DNA of 64,000 bases from Heterobilharzia americana (lineage: Eukaryota > Platyhelminthes > Trematoda > Strigeidida > Schistosomatidae), in NCBI GenBank assembly GCA_944470555.2, contig OX104134.1:100248701-100312700 (forward strand). The letters are read 5' to 3'. Below, one piece after another: positions 34,211-46,184 of this stretch. The position numbers were made by a program, and so were the translations under genes. Below the pieces are notes generated by a model that was not told the origin of the DNA, did not search any database, and saw nothing but the letters and a program-made list of their open reading frames with translations. Numbering within the stretch: position 1 is the stretch's first letter; every line of letters begins with the position of its first letter.

Positions 34211-36004
34211 CTCTTACTTATGAATAGCTTATTGACGAGGTTTCTGTTTTCGACGACTCTGGACACCAGTTTGATTCTCCAAGACAGTATCGTTCTTTTC
34301 ACGGTTGTAGATAGGCCTCACTGACGAGTGCCAACCATTACGAAACTCGAGTCACACAGTTTATTCTGATAATTGACTCGGAATAACCGACACGGTATTA
34401 CTTCAGTGAACTGGAACACAGTACCTCATAGCGACGCTATACAGTAGTAATGGACAAGCACATCTTGAACGACTACCCAAGGAAATTATGCCATTAGAAT
34501 TAGTTTTGTAGGTGAACAATAGGTGAATCGACACACCAAGATGAGAAAATGACCCAGTGCCTCTTAGGGGGGTCCTAGTGCTGAGTGAAACAATATTCCA
34601 GGGACAGAGTCACTGCGAGAGGTAGACATACACATAGACACAATGACAAACCCATGAAAGGTATGAGGTAAACAGGGACTTGGGTTGGTGTGACATATCT
34701 CCCGACTGCCTCAGTTGGTACAGTCCCGTACCTTGGACACGTGATTCTTTGTCGACGAAAACTCTGTAACTAGCATCGAAATCCCTCATTCCGTGGCTGA
34801 ATCATAGGAGTACATTCTCTGAAGGCACCCCTGTTGGGAAATACCTAAAGAATAGCAAATATTTATGCAGCTTACGGTAAGCACACTTCTGAAGAGGCCC
34901 AACATTGAGGCGAGACACCCCATGAAGTACTCCACAATTCCCAGTTGATAACAACTAACAATATATATAACGGTATTTCATAATGTACAACTTAGTTACT
35001 TCAACTAGAGGGACGTTAATTTCGCCTTAATCAATCAATCTTCTTGTCATATGGTAGCGCCAATCGATGAATCGACTCAAGACATTGTCAGGGTGCTCGA
35101 AGAGTGAAGTGCAAATCAATTATTATACCATTGACCAAAAAATTAAGGGGAAACTATAACAGATCCAATCACATTTCCATACAAGTCAATATGCCTGTTA
35201 AAAACGCATATCTTACTACAAATATTGACTCATTAATGACTAAAAAATCAGTCTTTTGTAAATCACGTGACCATGACTAAGCTCACTGATTGGATAGTTT
35301 TTTACGCGAAGAATGACTAAGGGAGATTATCATGAAAATAACAGAATAAATATACATATTCACTTTCGGTTGTTCAATGTTCAGTTGTTCATGAAATGTG
35401 TGTGTGTGCAAGGTCAGAAGTAAATGATGTTTACATACAACTGAAATATCCTTACTGATGTGGTCTATATATGATCTAGTGACAATCAGTAGGAAGTACA
35501 CGCAATGAAACGCCTAAATTATTAGATCAAACCTTTCCTTTCGGCAGGCCGTGAAACTCCTCTATCTCACACAGTATTCACGATGCCAGCATGGAAGATA
35601 CTTTGTTCTCTACAATGCCTAAATTCTTTTAAAATTAAATCGAGTGAAAAACTGAAATTTTGTGAAAGTAAGTAAATTACACAATATTTTCTGAATTCTT
35701 CGATAATTTACCTGTGAAGTATTTTATAGCTAGTATTGAAGTGTAAGTTAACTCCTTGACATTAGTTGGAGGAGTAATGAGTACCGAAGAAATCTGAACA
35801 GCTGTGGGCACCTACCACTATGCTGGAGATCAAACCCAATACCGTCAGGTCTTGTGACTATCACAGATTAGGGCTTCTCACTGGAACTTCAGGAAATCCA
35901 TTGAGCAGGATGTTACTAGTGAGTAGGAGACAGTAATTCAGATCGGCGGTTTGTGGGGACTATACCGCAAACTGACAGAAGTGCAACTAACTGACTGAAT
36001 GAAA
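34211..36004. other. no gene seen
   Basis: Short open frames without domains. Some B-box-like and SINE-like words occur at 34.3-34.8 kb but do not assemble into a copy. Confidence 0.4.
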
Positions 36005-36195
36005 ATATCTGGCTCCATGGTCTGTTGGTTCTGGTTTCGATCTCTGCGGAGGGGAGGGGAGTCAAGACTGCGCATAGCTGAGGATTCCCGTGCCAGGACG
36101 AAAAAGCTTCCTAGTGCTCCCACGATTTCAATGGTTCTCAGACGAAATGTAGCCTCTGCAGTCCTCTGGTTAGATTGAATGGTTAGGGTGGACAA
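36005..36195 (+). repeat. hammerhead SINE family B, plus copy
   Basis: 'tggtctgttggttctggtttcgatctc' (a degenerate tRNA-like head), 'actgcgcatagctgaggattcccg', 'ccaggacgaaaaagc' and 'ctagtgctcccacg'. CTGAGGA and GAAA are present; stem II begins TTCC instead of GTCC. Confidence 0.65.
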
Positions 36196-36879
36196 GTAGG
36201 GGATTCTGAAGAGGCTATTTGTTTCCTAGTCGTCCTTCAGAGAACTATCAATAACTGTGATATATATGCTTGAACCTCCGTACATAAAAAACCTGAACTC
36301 ATTCCTTGTCTGGCATCCTGTGTGTCGAATACATGGGAATACTTCACGGAACCAGATTATGCCAAAATCGACCAAGAAAATAAAAAGTCCACTTCACAGA
36401 GGCATCGTTTCTACTAGAGTCTTCGTAAATTGTGAAACCGTGGAAGTCATCTTTGACGTTAAGCTCCACATACCTATCAACTGTCCAAGGTTGTACTAGT
36501 GTTGAATCTGAGTGAGTCGGCCTGTGAGGTTCTGAACTTACGCTGGATACCCTAACTATGAGTTCTTAATCCTTCCTATTGTGCCCTGTACTGTGTTAAC
36601 AGTGACCACTCGTAAACACGGCAGCAGTCTATCATCTTTGCACCTCCCCCCCACACACACACACATACACACAATATATCTCCACTTTTCCAGATTTTAT
36701 CTCTGTCCTGTCGTGAAGCTTGGAGACCTGAAGCGTTGCACTTTGGTGTCAAATTCTATGTTGTGGTATTCCCCTGGTGGTTCCGTTTTGTGAAGGAGTG
36801 ACACGATGGAATTTTAGTCCGCAAGTATTGATAACAACTTTTGCCGGGTTATATAAAGATCTGCAGGAGGTCAATTGCG

Positions 36880-37000
36880 TCAGTGACCGCAGCACTGGAT
36901 GACGCTGGTTCGAATGTCACCCAGGCAGGACATCACTTCCCTCTAGGTTGCAGATATACGGCTTGTTGAGGAGTGCTAGCAAGTACGAAAACTCTAAGTC
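36880..37000 (+). repeat. tRNA-derived SINE family C fragment
   Basis: 'gctggttcgaatgtcaccc' (B-box-like), 'aggacatcacttccctctag', 'tgttgaggagtgctagcaag' match the head and body of family C in the plus orientation. Confidence 0.5.
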
Positions 37001-37059
37001 TAGTAAAGGTCCCCTGATGGATGGTTGCTAGCAGGAGAATTCAGGATATAGGTCTTCCG

Positions 37060-37115
37060 TTCTATTCAGCACTCTTCAGCTGGATATACCTGTCTACCAG
37101 TGAGTGGCGTTGCGA
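37060..37115 (-). repeat. SM-alpha-like SINE fragment
   Basis: Minus strand: 'atatccagctgaagagtgct', then 'gaacgg'; only the hammerhead region survives. Confidence 0.45.
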
Positions 37116-37839
37116 GTACTTACATCGAAACATAAATAAGCGGCACAAAAATGATGCATTCATACACAGCAGATTAACCGAGAATGCAATAACATAACTG
37201 AAGCTCAAACAAAACAACTCATGGGTCACAAGTTTGAGACCAGCTACACCTATCGAGATTTGCGCGGTCAGATACTGTAATATCAATAGCCCTAACACAT
37301 GAAAGTGAGCAAAGTTGCTGGGTTTTCGTTTCTCGCCTTCAGAGAGCATCAAATCAATTCGCTCATGAATAAATTCTATTGATTTCCGATCACGAAATCA
37401 ATAAACTGTTTCCTTTCCTATATTCAAGATAAAACCAACCAAACATATTTCATTGTCACTGTTAACGCCTACTTACTTCTTGAAGAGAGAGAGAGATGTC
37501 CATCGTCCAGGTGTGCGATCCTGAAATGTACTGTTAGGCACTCGCAGTCAAGTAGCAAGAAGTTGCTGCCTTACGTTTCAGGATTCATGAGACTAACAAG
37601 TCAGTTAAACGTGATTGTACTAATGTCTCGACTGTGAACACCACTGATAGTAGCCGGTGACGGAAGCCTACGCTGCTACTCTCTAGCTTATCTAACGAAC
37701 TACGGTTGTCAGGGATTCTAGAAGTCGGTGAGATCTGGTAGTCCCTTGTCAGTATCCCACTAATGGTAGACTTTGAACCACTGACGTGGTAACCAATCGC
37801 GAGAAAAGGAGCGGAAATGCCTAACCCATTGAATAAAGA

Positions 37840-38060
37840 CCTCTAACCATAGGAGTCGTAGTTAGAAGGAGGCAATCGGTAGGAATCTTCACCCAACACA
37901 GGCTTCATTCTTGTTGGCGTTCATCAGACAAAGGGGTATAAGCAACGTCGACGGAACTGACACCTCACCTGACGTCCGGATCCGCGTCACACAGTGTGAC
38001 GTTATCCCTGAGCTATTCCGACCAGAGGTAACCCTCTTTATGACATTCATTATTTCTCCG
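37840..38060 (-). repeat. tRNA-derived SINE family C copy
   Basis: The minus strand has 'ggaatagctcagggataacg' and 'tgacgcggatccgg', then 'tgtcagttccgtcgacg' and 'aacgccaacaagaatg', the same order as at 19420-19690. Confidence 0.6.
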
Positions 38061-38144
38061 AGAGTAATCAGTTTCATGTTGTCTATTCATGACTGCTGGC
38101 CGATTTATTTATTGACTCATCACAATATAGTTCTTATATAATGA

Positions 38145-38322
38145 TGGATGATGGCTAGTGGTGGAATCCAAAACACAAGCGTTTCGTCCTCTTTGGGACT
38201 CATCAGTTGGATCTGTCTGCCCCTGGCTGGTGGCGTAATTCCCATCAGTACTCAAACCCACGACCAGTCGCTTCAGACACCAACTCGTTATCCACTAGGC
38301 CACTGAGTCACGACAACCTCTG
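38145..38322 (-). repeat. SM-alpha-like hammerhead SINE (family A), best copy
   Basis: The minus strand reads 'gtgactcagtggcctagtgg', 'ataacgagttggtg', 'gactggtcgtgggtttgag' (head and B-box), then the hammerhead at 38166-38212 and 'ttccaccactagccatcat'. It is the most complete copy in the window, and a plus copy follows at 38455-38635. Confidence 0.85.
38166..38212 (-). ncRNA. hammerhead ribozyme, intact-looking minimal form
   Basis: 47 nt on the minus strand: stem I ATCCAA/TTGGAT (6 bp, perfect), core CTGATGA, stem II GTCC/GGAC, core GAAA, stem III ACGC/GTGT closing a two-base loop, and a GTT cleavage triplet immediately before the 3' strand of stem I. All conserved core bases are present. 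The very short stem III matches the known minimal hammerheads of SINE-borne SM-alpha type, which are thought to work best as dimers. Activity is inferred, not shown. Confidence 0.8.
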
Positions 38323-38454
38323 CTTGTATGACGAGCACAGCATAGTATTTGACGGTATAGCTTGTGTATTTCCGTCGCTGATCAGACCGTGAATTGATCA
38401 GCCACTATTGACATCTGGGTTGCCTCGACGCTGCCAAGATTTCCAGTTTCAATA

Positions 38455-38635
38455 TTTATTATGTATAGTGGTTAGTGGTACTGGGTTTGAGTTTCAATGG
38501 GAACAACGTCACTCGTCACTGGGAGGGAGTTGCATCCAGCACAAGTCTCCTAAATAGGACGCAAACACCTATGTCCTAGATTCCGCTGTTAACCCCTAAC
38601 TATCATTTATATCAAAAATCGAGAATACTAGAAAT
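38455..38635 (+). repeat. SM-alpha-like hammerhead SINE (family A), plus copy
   Basis: 'tagtggttagtgg', 'tgggtttgagtttcaatggg', 'aacaacgtcactcgtcactgg', 'gcatccagcacaagtctcc', 'taaataggacgcaaac', 'ctagattccgctg'. The CTGANGA core is lost. Confidence 0.75.
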
Positions 38636-38906
38636 ATTGACGCATCTGCACAGTAACCCATTTGTCAATAGTGGTAGATCGATACGGTCGGATCAATGAT
38701 CCCAGTTTAAAAAATGAAAACAAAATTTTCCTCAAGTTTTTCACTTTGCAAACCACGGATGCCTCTCTTTAGCATACCTAGTTCATACATAAAAGCGTCA
38801 TAAATATTTAAATTTATGCTAGAATAATATCCCGGGGGAAAACAAATTTTTCAACTATTTTCTTGTAATTTCACAAGTGTAATCAATTTTCTCTTGTATC
38901 CGGGAT

Positions 38907-38908
<2 letters not shown>

Positions 38909-38940
<32 letters not shown>
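38909..38940 (+). repeat. (GA)n microsatellite
   Basis: 32 bases of alternating AG. Confidence 0.95.
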
Positions 38941-38942
<2 letters not shown>

Positions 38943-39404
38943 GAAGTAAAGTCAATTAGTGAATTGCATAACCTCTAATGTTTAGCTCCAAGGCCAGTAT
39001 GCTAACACTCACACATATACACACACATATCTGTTCTGCTTTAGATTTATAGACAAAAATCTGTACTAAAGTAAACTGCCTTACAAGTACTTATAAGTGA
39101 AATCATAAATACACTTGATTTCGTCAACTTGACAACGCCCAAATAAAATAAATCAATGAATACTCACGTAAATATCAGTGCATGGTTGGTTAATTTATCA
39201 ATGGTACGCCGAGATTTGTCCATTTTTCGGTTATTTCTTTACTGAGGCGATAGTTAGTCGATATACTAATGGTATACAGATATGTGGACAGGGGATTGTT
39301 GGTAGTCAATATCCGCTGCTTATCATTACGGATCGAGTTGTTTACAAATAAAATTCTTACTACTTATAAGTAGTTAGATTTAAACTTCAAAATATTTAGG
39401 TTAT

Positions 39405-39691
39405 GAAACATGCCTATTGAGTCACTTTTTTTCTTTTTAGACAATATCATTTTCTATAGCTGTACAATAGTATTCATACATATATCATAAACATATAACA
39501 GTCTATTATAAAACAATAGGGTATAATTACATTATTAAGCTAGAGCTAAAAAAGGCCGGAATCAAGAATGCGAAGTAGTTGCGTAATAAACTGAGACAGT
39601 AGAAATATCGAGGAAGGCAGGGAGTTTGATAAGATGAAAATTGTTGGTAGATAAGACAAGCAAATATTGAATGTCCAGTTGATAGATAAAT
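39405..39691 (+). repeat. PLE inverted repeat, left arm
   Basis: Starts GAAACATGCCTATTGAGTC and ends in a GATAGATAAATG-type sequence; pairs with 40237-40549. A 26-base internal deletion relative to the right arm lies near 39425. Confidence 0.85.
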
Positions 39692-39783
39692 GTAAAGAAG
39701 GTAGAGAATGAGACAAGGGTCATCATCAAGGTGATAATAATAAACTAATTAATTATAATGAAGTCGAAAAAAAGGGGAAAGTG

Positions 39784-40239
39784 TTAAGACCATGGTAAGA
39801 TGAGAGATTGGACATACTTCTTTTTCATGCAGAGATCAGGTTTGAATTGATGAATTGCCAGTGCCTCTGCTGTGCACAACTGTCGAAGGCGTACTCCTTT
39901 TGAACTATTCCATCTGACACGATAAATGGCATTGAAGGAGGATTCTGGTCTAGGTTTATATCCAGATTTGACCAAATGTTCAAGAATTGAACTGTTAATT
40001 GATTTACATTCTCCTCTCGACAACCATGCAGGATAATGCTCCGAGATACGTTTGGAAAGTGTGTGCTTTGTGCGACCTAAATAACTAGCTCTACAGGAGC
40101 AAGTAAATTTGTAGACACACATCGAGGTGGCCCAAAGTAGTAACTTGTCTTTAACGCACTCCGGAATGAGTTGTTGACTAGAGAAGCTGATCTGCAGTTT
40201 CGCAGAGAATAATATCTTCTTCAGTGATCTAGACAGCAT
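39784..40239 (-). pseudogene. Penelope-like GIY-YIG endonuclease domain, N-truncated
   Basis: The uninterrupted 151-residue frame holds CVYKFTCSCRASYLGRT (residues 41-57): Tyr of the 'GIY' position at 43, and YLG in place of YIG at 53-55. It continues with SKRISEH (62-68) and a catalytic-type Glu at 125 in TAEALAIHQFKPDLC, then KKKYVQSLILPW. These are the conserved positions of the Penelope-like nuclease, which makes the target nick in these elements. The Cys pair before the core fits the short Cys-containing linker. The apparent start at 40239 falls exactly on the border of the inverted repeat, so it is a truncation point and not a real initiator. The reverse transcriptase that normally precedes it is gone, so it is not an autonomous element. 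Confidence 0.85.
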
Positions 40240-40549
40240 CTATCTATCAAGTGGACACTCAATATTTGCGTTTCTTATCTACCAACAATTTTCACCTTGT
40301 CAAACTTCTCGTCTTCCTCGATATTTCTACTGTCTCAGTTTATTATGCAACTACTTCGCATTCTTGATTCCGGCCTTTTTCAGCTCTAGCTTAGTGATGT
40401 AATTATACCCTATTGTTTTATAATAGACTGTTATATGTTTATGATATATGTATGAATACTATTGTACAGCTATAGAAAATGATATTGTCTAAAAAGAAAA
40501 TTTTCTTCGCTGAATTATCTCTTCTCTATGACTCAATAGGCATGTTTCG
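40237..40549 (-). repeat. PLE inverted repeat, right arm
   Basis: Reverse complement of 39405-39691 with about 26 extra bases. It abuts the coding region at 40237-40239. Confidence 0.85.
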
Positions 40550-42039
40550 TCGATCGTTTTAAGTGGATTAGATATTTCCACCTCTTAGACAAATAGATAA
40601 TCTCTAGAGAATCGTTTCGTTTTTTGAAATCTCATACTCTACAGATTTTAATCAATTGAAAATTGAATCCGATTGTTTGAATTACTTTTTATCAAAGCAC
40701 CAAGGTCATTTATCCATTCATACACATTATTTGAATTAGGTAGTATATAGTTGTCATCTGTCGCACGCAGATGAATCTTCAAAATCCTACAGATTTCAAT
40801 TACTTACTGTATATTTACTTTGACGAGAGACGGTCAATTTGGTAATAAAAAGGCATCGGTGAATAACAGCCTATGGATTTTTTGCGTGTGTAGCATTTAA
40901 CTACTCACAGAGTTCAATAGTATATTCACCTAGTTGTATTGTACAAGTTACACAACTAATCCCACTTTTTTATGTTCAAAAATCAACAGTTTGTTGGTTT
41001 TTCAACAATCGCTCCGATTATCATTTTGTAATTATAACAGGACACCGGGAAGTTTTATGATCTATACATGAAACAGTTTCAAAAATCAAATAAATTCAGG
41101 TGCGCGTTTCATTTCGCGCATTTCTGTATTGCACTTGAAAGGATTTTCTCTGACTAATAAGTTTGATCTGTTTAAATTCAAAGTGTTGATGAAGTGGAGA
41201 TAGAGTTTTCTGTTTTATTCATGTGAATTAGGAGTTGTAGCCACTAGTGAACCATGGGTTTGTACTCTGTTCTATCTTCCAACGTTTGGACTGTTTTCAC
41301 ACGTACACATACCACCCACTTTTATGGAGGTGGGCTACATCTCAGCTGCACCAGTGCTAATCGCTTATATGATATTCACCTGTTTTATATGTTGTATGTG
41401 ACTGGAATATATTTATCTTTATCTGACCCTGAGATTTAAAACAAAACAGCCAATAACAGATGAACATGATGGTCAGTAGGCAGCCAATGAATTATTTGCA
41501 AGGAATGTACACCTAGTGCTTTCATCTACCCTCTCGTACAGGGTTGAATGTGTTCAAGATTTCACTAGAATGCATGTTGATGCTAGTTTTCGTGGAGAAA
41601 TTGGCTGTCATATATCATTCAGTAAACACTTCTGACTGGGATCTAACGACGGAGTTGGGAGAGCACGGATCAAGTGAAGTAACTCAACAATGCAGTCCAT
41701 TGCGATTAACCTTAGATGGCGGCGGTTTTTGATAGTCATGAGAGAGGGTTATGCTTTCTCGTTCGAGAACCGACAAGGCTTAACTTCAGCTTCATAATCA
41801 TTAGTCGACATATTTGGATATGTAGGCCGTCAATCTGACAGTCTATACCTCCTTACATGACTCAGACCAACAGTCAGAGACTTCACGGACTGGTACCACG
41901 TCCCAGTTTGGCCACCCAAAACACTCTCCCAACCTAGTCCAACCTTCTCCACCATGACATATCGCAGCAGATGATGGTAGGTAGGCATGTAATACACATA
42001 TCCAGACCAGGTTCACTCTTTTCAGCGACTTATTCTCAA
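40550..42039. other. no gene seen
   Basis: AT-rich to 41.5 kb with short frames only. 41830-41960 carries the dispersed repeat shared with 29.8 and 49.9 kb ('agactt..ggactggtaccacgtcccagtttgg'). Confidence 0.4.
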
Positions 42040-42420
42040 CCTGTACAAGCCAACTCATCAGCGATGTAACCAGACAAACCCAGCTCGTAAACGAAATAAA
42101 TAAGTTCAGATAACCTGAATCTGGCTAGCCGGCTGACTTCAGTGGACCGGTATACCATACCTTGAACAGGGTAATCAACTTGCAAATGATGACTTACAAA
42201 TTCTGTGCTGAGATTTTTCACAGCTGAGTAGCTTTCTCAAAACGCTAAGCAACTGTCCGGGTACACCGTTGGCAATGAGCTCGTTCCAAAGCGAGCGGAA
42301 CAGTCGTCCGGTGTTACGACCACTCCAATCTGGCTGACCGGTTCACTGGTTCGTTGGGATCGTTTAGTCAACAAAGTTTGTGTATAAGTCAGTTTGTAGG
42401 CTTTAACAATAGTCTAATCC
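42040..42420 (+). repeat. dispersed repeat family E copy
   Basis: 'ctgaatctggctagccggctg', 'accggtataccataccttgaa', 'cagggtaatcaac', 'tttttcacagctgagtag' are in the same order as at 4690-4850 and 54420-54540. Confidence 0.65.
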
Positions 42421-42939
42421 CACCTGACTATTTTGAGAATCCTGCGTAGGGTTCCTGATATCCGTTCTGGATAAACTCACCGGGATAATTGTTGTTCATT
42501 TATGATATATTCTGTGTATGTTACATTTCTTGGCATGGATTTTCTACAGTCCAAAAACCACGACTAACTGGGTTTACAAATTTCAGCAATCGTTGAAAAA
42601 AACGCACAGAGTATAAGAAAGTAACTAATTCCACGACAGTATTGTGGTCACTACAGGGCATGACAATCCTGAGTTCACTCCTCTATGTGGTTATGAGCAC
42701 TGACTACTATGGGATCCTCTGCTCAAAGGAGGAAACAGTTGTTCAGTACACCCAAGTTTCCTGTGATCCTCTCACCGTGAAAACGAAACGGAACTGTCGA
42801 CTAGCTTAATATTAATTTGTAGTTTTAATATTTTCCTGAGAAAAAAAAACAAGTTTATTCGCGATTTTTACTGAAGTATATTCTTTTCATCAATAATGTG
42901 TTCGATTCATAGATGAGTCATTCAGGCAAACATCGGTTT

Positions 42940-42957
42940 CCTCTCTCTCTCTCTCTC
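42940..42957 (+). repeat. (CT)n microsatellite
   Basis: Nine CT units. Confidence 0.9.
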
Positions 42958-42989
42958 ACTTCATTTGGATTAACCAATCAGTAATTAAC

Positions 42990-43280
42990 TTATATGCTCT
43001 ACTGAATTTACAAATGATTTACAAATTGTGCACAGTCCACATTGACAAACATCTCACAGTTGATTAGCTTTTTTAACTGCACCATCCCAACTGTGATGTC
43101 AACAGGGAACCATCCACCAGCCAGATCACAAAGTGTGACTTCTCTCCGACACAAAAGATACTACTAATGAAACAACTCATGCTACTGACCTATAGATTTC
43201 CCCGGCCTCCTAGATATAGATGAGAGTGAATGGAGCCGAGTTCATAACCATCGTTGTACCCGGACGCTATTTAGTTGGAC
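42990..43280 (+). repeat. dispersed repeat family E copy
   Basis: 'acatctcacagttgattag', 'gatgtcaacaggga', 'ctctccgacacaaaagat', 'tactgacctatagatttccc', 'gagccgagttcataac' show the module order on both sides of the unit junction seen in the 4.5-5.15 kb pair. Confidence 0.6.
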
Positions 43281-44284
43281 GCAATCGACAGATATACTTT
43301 TATGGGTGGTACTAATCAAAAACCTTGATGGAGCGGAAACAGCCAATCAACTTCAAGGTCAAAACTAAGTGGTATAATTCTCAATATGCTGGGTTGATTG
43401 ATTTCGCTCAAAATGCTACAATTATTTCCGAAGTATAAGTCATACAGAGATGGGTGAGGGGTCAATCGAAAACTCGTGAACAGACGAAGGAGATAGACGT
43501 CCTCCACTTTTTGGCTAGTATAACAGCAATAATGTAGGCTTTCAGCAATTGCTTAAATTCGAATTACAGGCTGAATGGGATGAAATCTTGCTGATAACAG
43601 TCCTCGAACCGGGAGTTTGAATATATCGCGGTGATGCATGTTGACGGTCTTGGTAAAAAGGAATTGAAAGGCGGATTACGAACAGAAAATTACTATTTCA
43701 TGGAAAGAGATGGTAAAATATGACAAATTCTTTCAAAATAAAGCTGATGAAAGTAACCAACGAGGAAACTACGTGGGCGTGGAATTTCAGCACTGAGCTG
43801 GAGCCAATAATTCTATATTGGATGGGTCGATTCAACATATCGCACACTGAGCAATACTGGATGACGTTTCGAACTCAACTTGCCACTCACAGTCGAAGCG
43901 AAGTAATCACACAACTTCTTGTCTCCGTGTTTTGGGGTAGAAAGATTTTCCACATATCTAAAACTGGTATCCAGACATTCCTATCACATGTGTCAAGCTT
44001 TGGTTCACGGAAGACAGAATCAGAAATCAAGCCCATCCCTCATTCTAACTACTTCAATCTTCAGCAGTTTTATTTCAAACTTCGGTAATCGCCCAAGTCC
44101 TGCTAACAAGATCGACGCCGATCAGCCTGTCTAGCCTTCACTATTCGTTTCCTTTGGGTTGGATTTCCAAAAGTTGAAAATAGAAATCAGGACGCGTTTT
44201 GTCAGACAAGTCGGCAGTGCGGAGAGATACTCACCGACGGCATTGTATGATCGTCACGCTCACTATATAGAGAATTGACAGAAG
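43281..44284. other. no confident gene
   Basis: A 122-codon ATG frame at 43720-44088 (plus) has no recognised domain and an ordinary composition. No splice context singles it out. Confidence 0.3.
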
Positions 44285-44510
44285 TAGGAAACTGTGGAAC
44301 ACTGGCATCGGACCCAGTGCCCACGTGGCCTGAAAGCCCTGGGTTCGGCCCATAGTATGGTGGAGTCGTTGGTGTGCATCGCTAAGGACTGCTGTAATAG
44401 CAGGACGAAACAGCTACTATCAAGTGCCCCTAGTTTTCCACAGTTCTCCAGCTGATGTCAGTCAGTCGGTGCGTGATGACCACTAACTTGGAATCAATCA
44501 GTCAGTCCCC
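44285..44510 (+). repeat. hammerhead SINE family B, plus copy
   Basis: 'gtggcctgaaagccctgggttcgg' (tRNA-like head and B box), 'gtgtgcatcgctaaggactg', 'agcaggacgaaacagctac', 'aagtgcccctagttttcc', 'ctccagctgatgtcagtcagt'. The core reads CTAAGGA for CTGAGGA. Confidence 0.65.
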
Positions 44511-46074
44511 ATAATCCTTCAAACTCCTATTCAAAACTGTATTGTCTAGTGTGCTATTAAGTCAGCCTGTTGCAGCAAAGCTAACGATTTTTATCTATTG
44601 ATGAAGGTAGTGTAGGGCGAAACACGAAACAGATGTAGGAGAGATATATGTATATAAAGGGCTAGAAATGTTGCATTTTTTTATGAAATACAGCAATCTG
44701 CCATCTTTCTACAGATTGACCTCATGAAAGGCAGTGTGCAGTCTAGGTGAACTACTGTTTAGGTGAAAATTTGGGGGGAGGGTGACGGGAATGCTTTCTT
44801 TAATCTCTTCTAATCTCAATAGTTATTCCGTTAAAAAAGTTCATTATCATAGTAACACAAGGCAGTCAGGAATAAGACTGGAAAATGCAGCACTGCTCCC
44901 CCCCTCGGTCTTATCCTTGTCGGTGGTCATCAGTGCCGACAATAACAGATGTAACTACTACCCTACTTTGTCCGCGAATGATCCTCTGTAAAATATCAGT
45001 AGCATAGAAGTCAGGTGTGAAGTTTTACACACAGAATTGATTTCATACCACATTAACAAGTGTTTTCAACCAGTATTTTCGTTTATTTCACAGAATTTTA
45101 CTTCATTCATATGACAAACCATGTGAGATCCAAGTACACATGTGATCCTGTTTTTATTGAACGATACCCTCCACTTCATGCTGAAAAAAAGAGGAAAAAG
45201 TAGCCTGATCTCAGTTTAGGCGATAACTTGTCAGCCGATGTGCTGAAATGAGCATCATCTGACTAATGGTTGGAAAAAACCTTAAGACTCATGGTAATCA
45301 AACTTGCTTACTGTATGTACCGCACAATTATATATATAATACTGAAGTCTCTCATACGCACTAACCGTTTACCTGTTTGCCTAAGCAACAATTCATCTAC
45401 AAATTCAACAGATGCGTAATTTCCTTTTGCGACAAATATACTACTACTACTGGCTGAAATAAGTAGTTTCACTGTAATTATGCTGAGCCACTAACCATTT
45501 CAAATTGTCTGACATGTTATCTGGTGCCACCATGATAAGGTTAAACTGATTGTGTAGTTAATTGTGCTGAGGCCATCAGAATGGAATCGACCTCAGTATA
45601 GTAGGTACATTCACAGAAAACCAAGGTATCAACCCAGATATTAGTCGGCCGATTCACATGCATAATCCCTCCCTACGTGGCGGTCAGTTGTAACCTGAAA
45701 AGCTTAGAGGCTAAGCCGTTAATCGCCTCTAGCACTGAGGGAAGCAGCTTCAGATCACCGATGGAAACATTGGTTTCCTCAGGGTTACTGACGAGTACCA
45801 GCAAATATGAAAAGTGGAAAAAGAAAAAGGATGTCTTCCTGCCGACTGACAGGGACTACCTTATCTTTCTCCCTGTTTTCCTCGCCACCTGTAATGCGAC
45901 TTGTTTTGAAACCGGTTTTACCCCCTCTTTATGCGCTTATGTGAGTCATTCATGTATCCTTGATATTTTAATTTTCTCTATTTCCCTGAATAAGCTCGAA
46001 CCAAACTTCCATGCATAACGTTGGAATTATTTTACAGGAAAAACGCCGTAACTTGCACACAAATACAAACTACA
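44511..46074. other. no gene seen
   Basis: A 113-codon frame at 45677-46018 and shorter ones have no known domain. No retroelement motif was recognised. Confidence 0.35.
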
Positions 46075-46184
46075 TCTAATGTCAACCTTTTACTCAGCGC
46101 CAGTCTAATCTCGACCGTAGTTCATATAGATCGAGAAAGTTCAAGGCCAGTCATATTTATTAATTTTAGGTTGGTATTTCCCAT

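Larger units (their letters stand above)
39405..40549 (-). mobile_element. Penelope-like element remnant with inverted terminal repeats
   Basis: On the minus strand the order is: an inverted copy of the element's 3' end (40549-40237), the C-terminal GIY-YIG coding region (40239-39784), a short spacer, and the 3' end itself (39691-39405). The two terminal segments are reverse complements at roughly 93-95% by eye over about 285 bases; the right arm holds about 26 extra bases. An inverted terminal 'pLTR' on a 5'-truncated body is a structure known for Penelope-like elements. The high arm identity suggests a fairly recent insertion. The reverse-transcriptase domain is missing. Confidence 0.8.

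Noticed and set aside
40541..40560. GACGAAAC at the outer end of the PLE right arm as part of a hammerhead
   Set aside because: The GAAA box is present on the minus strand, but no CTGANGA box or pairable stem II was found beside it, so a ribozyme call is not supported.
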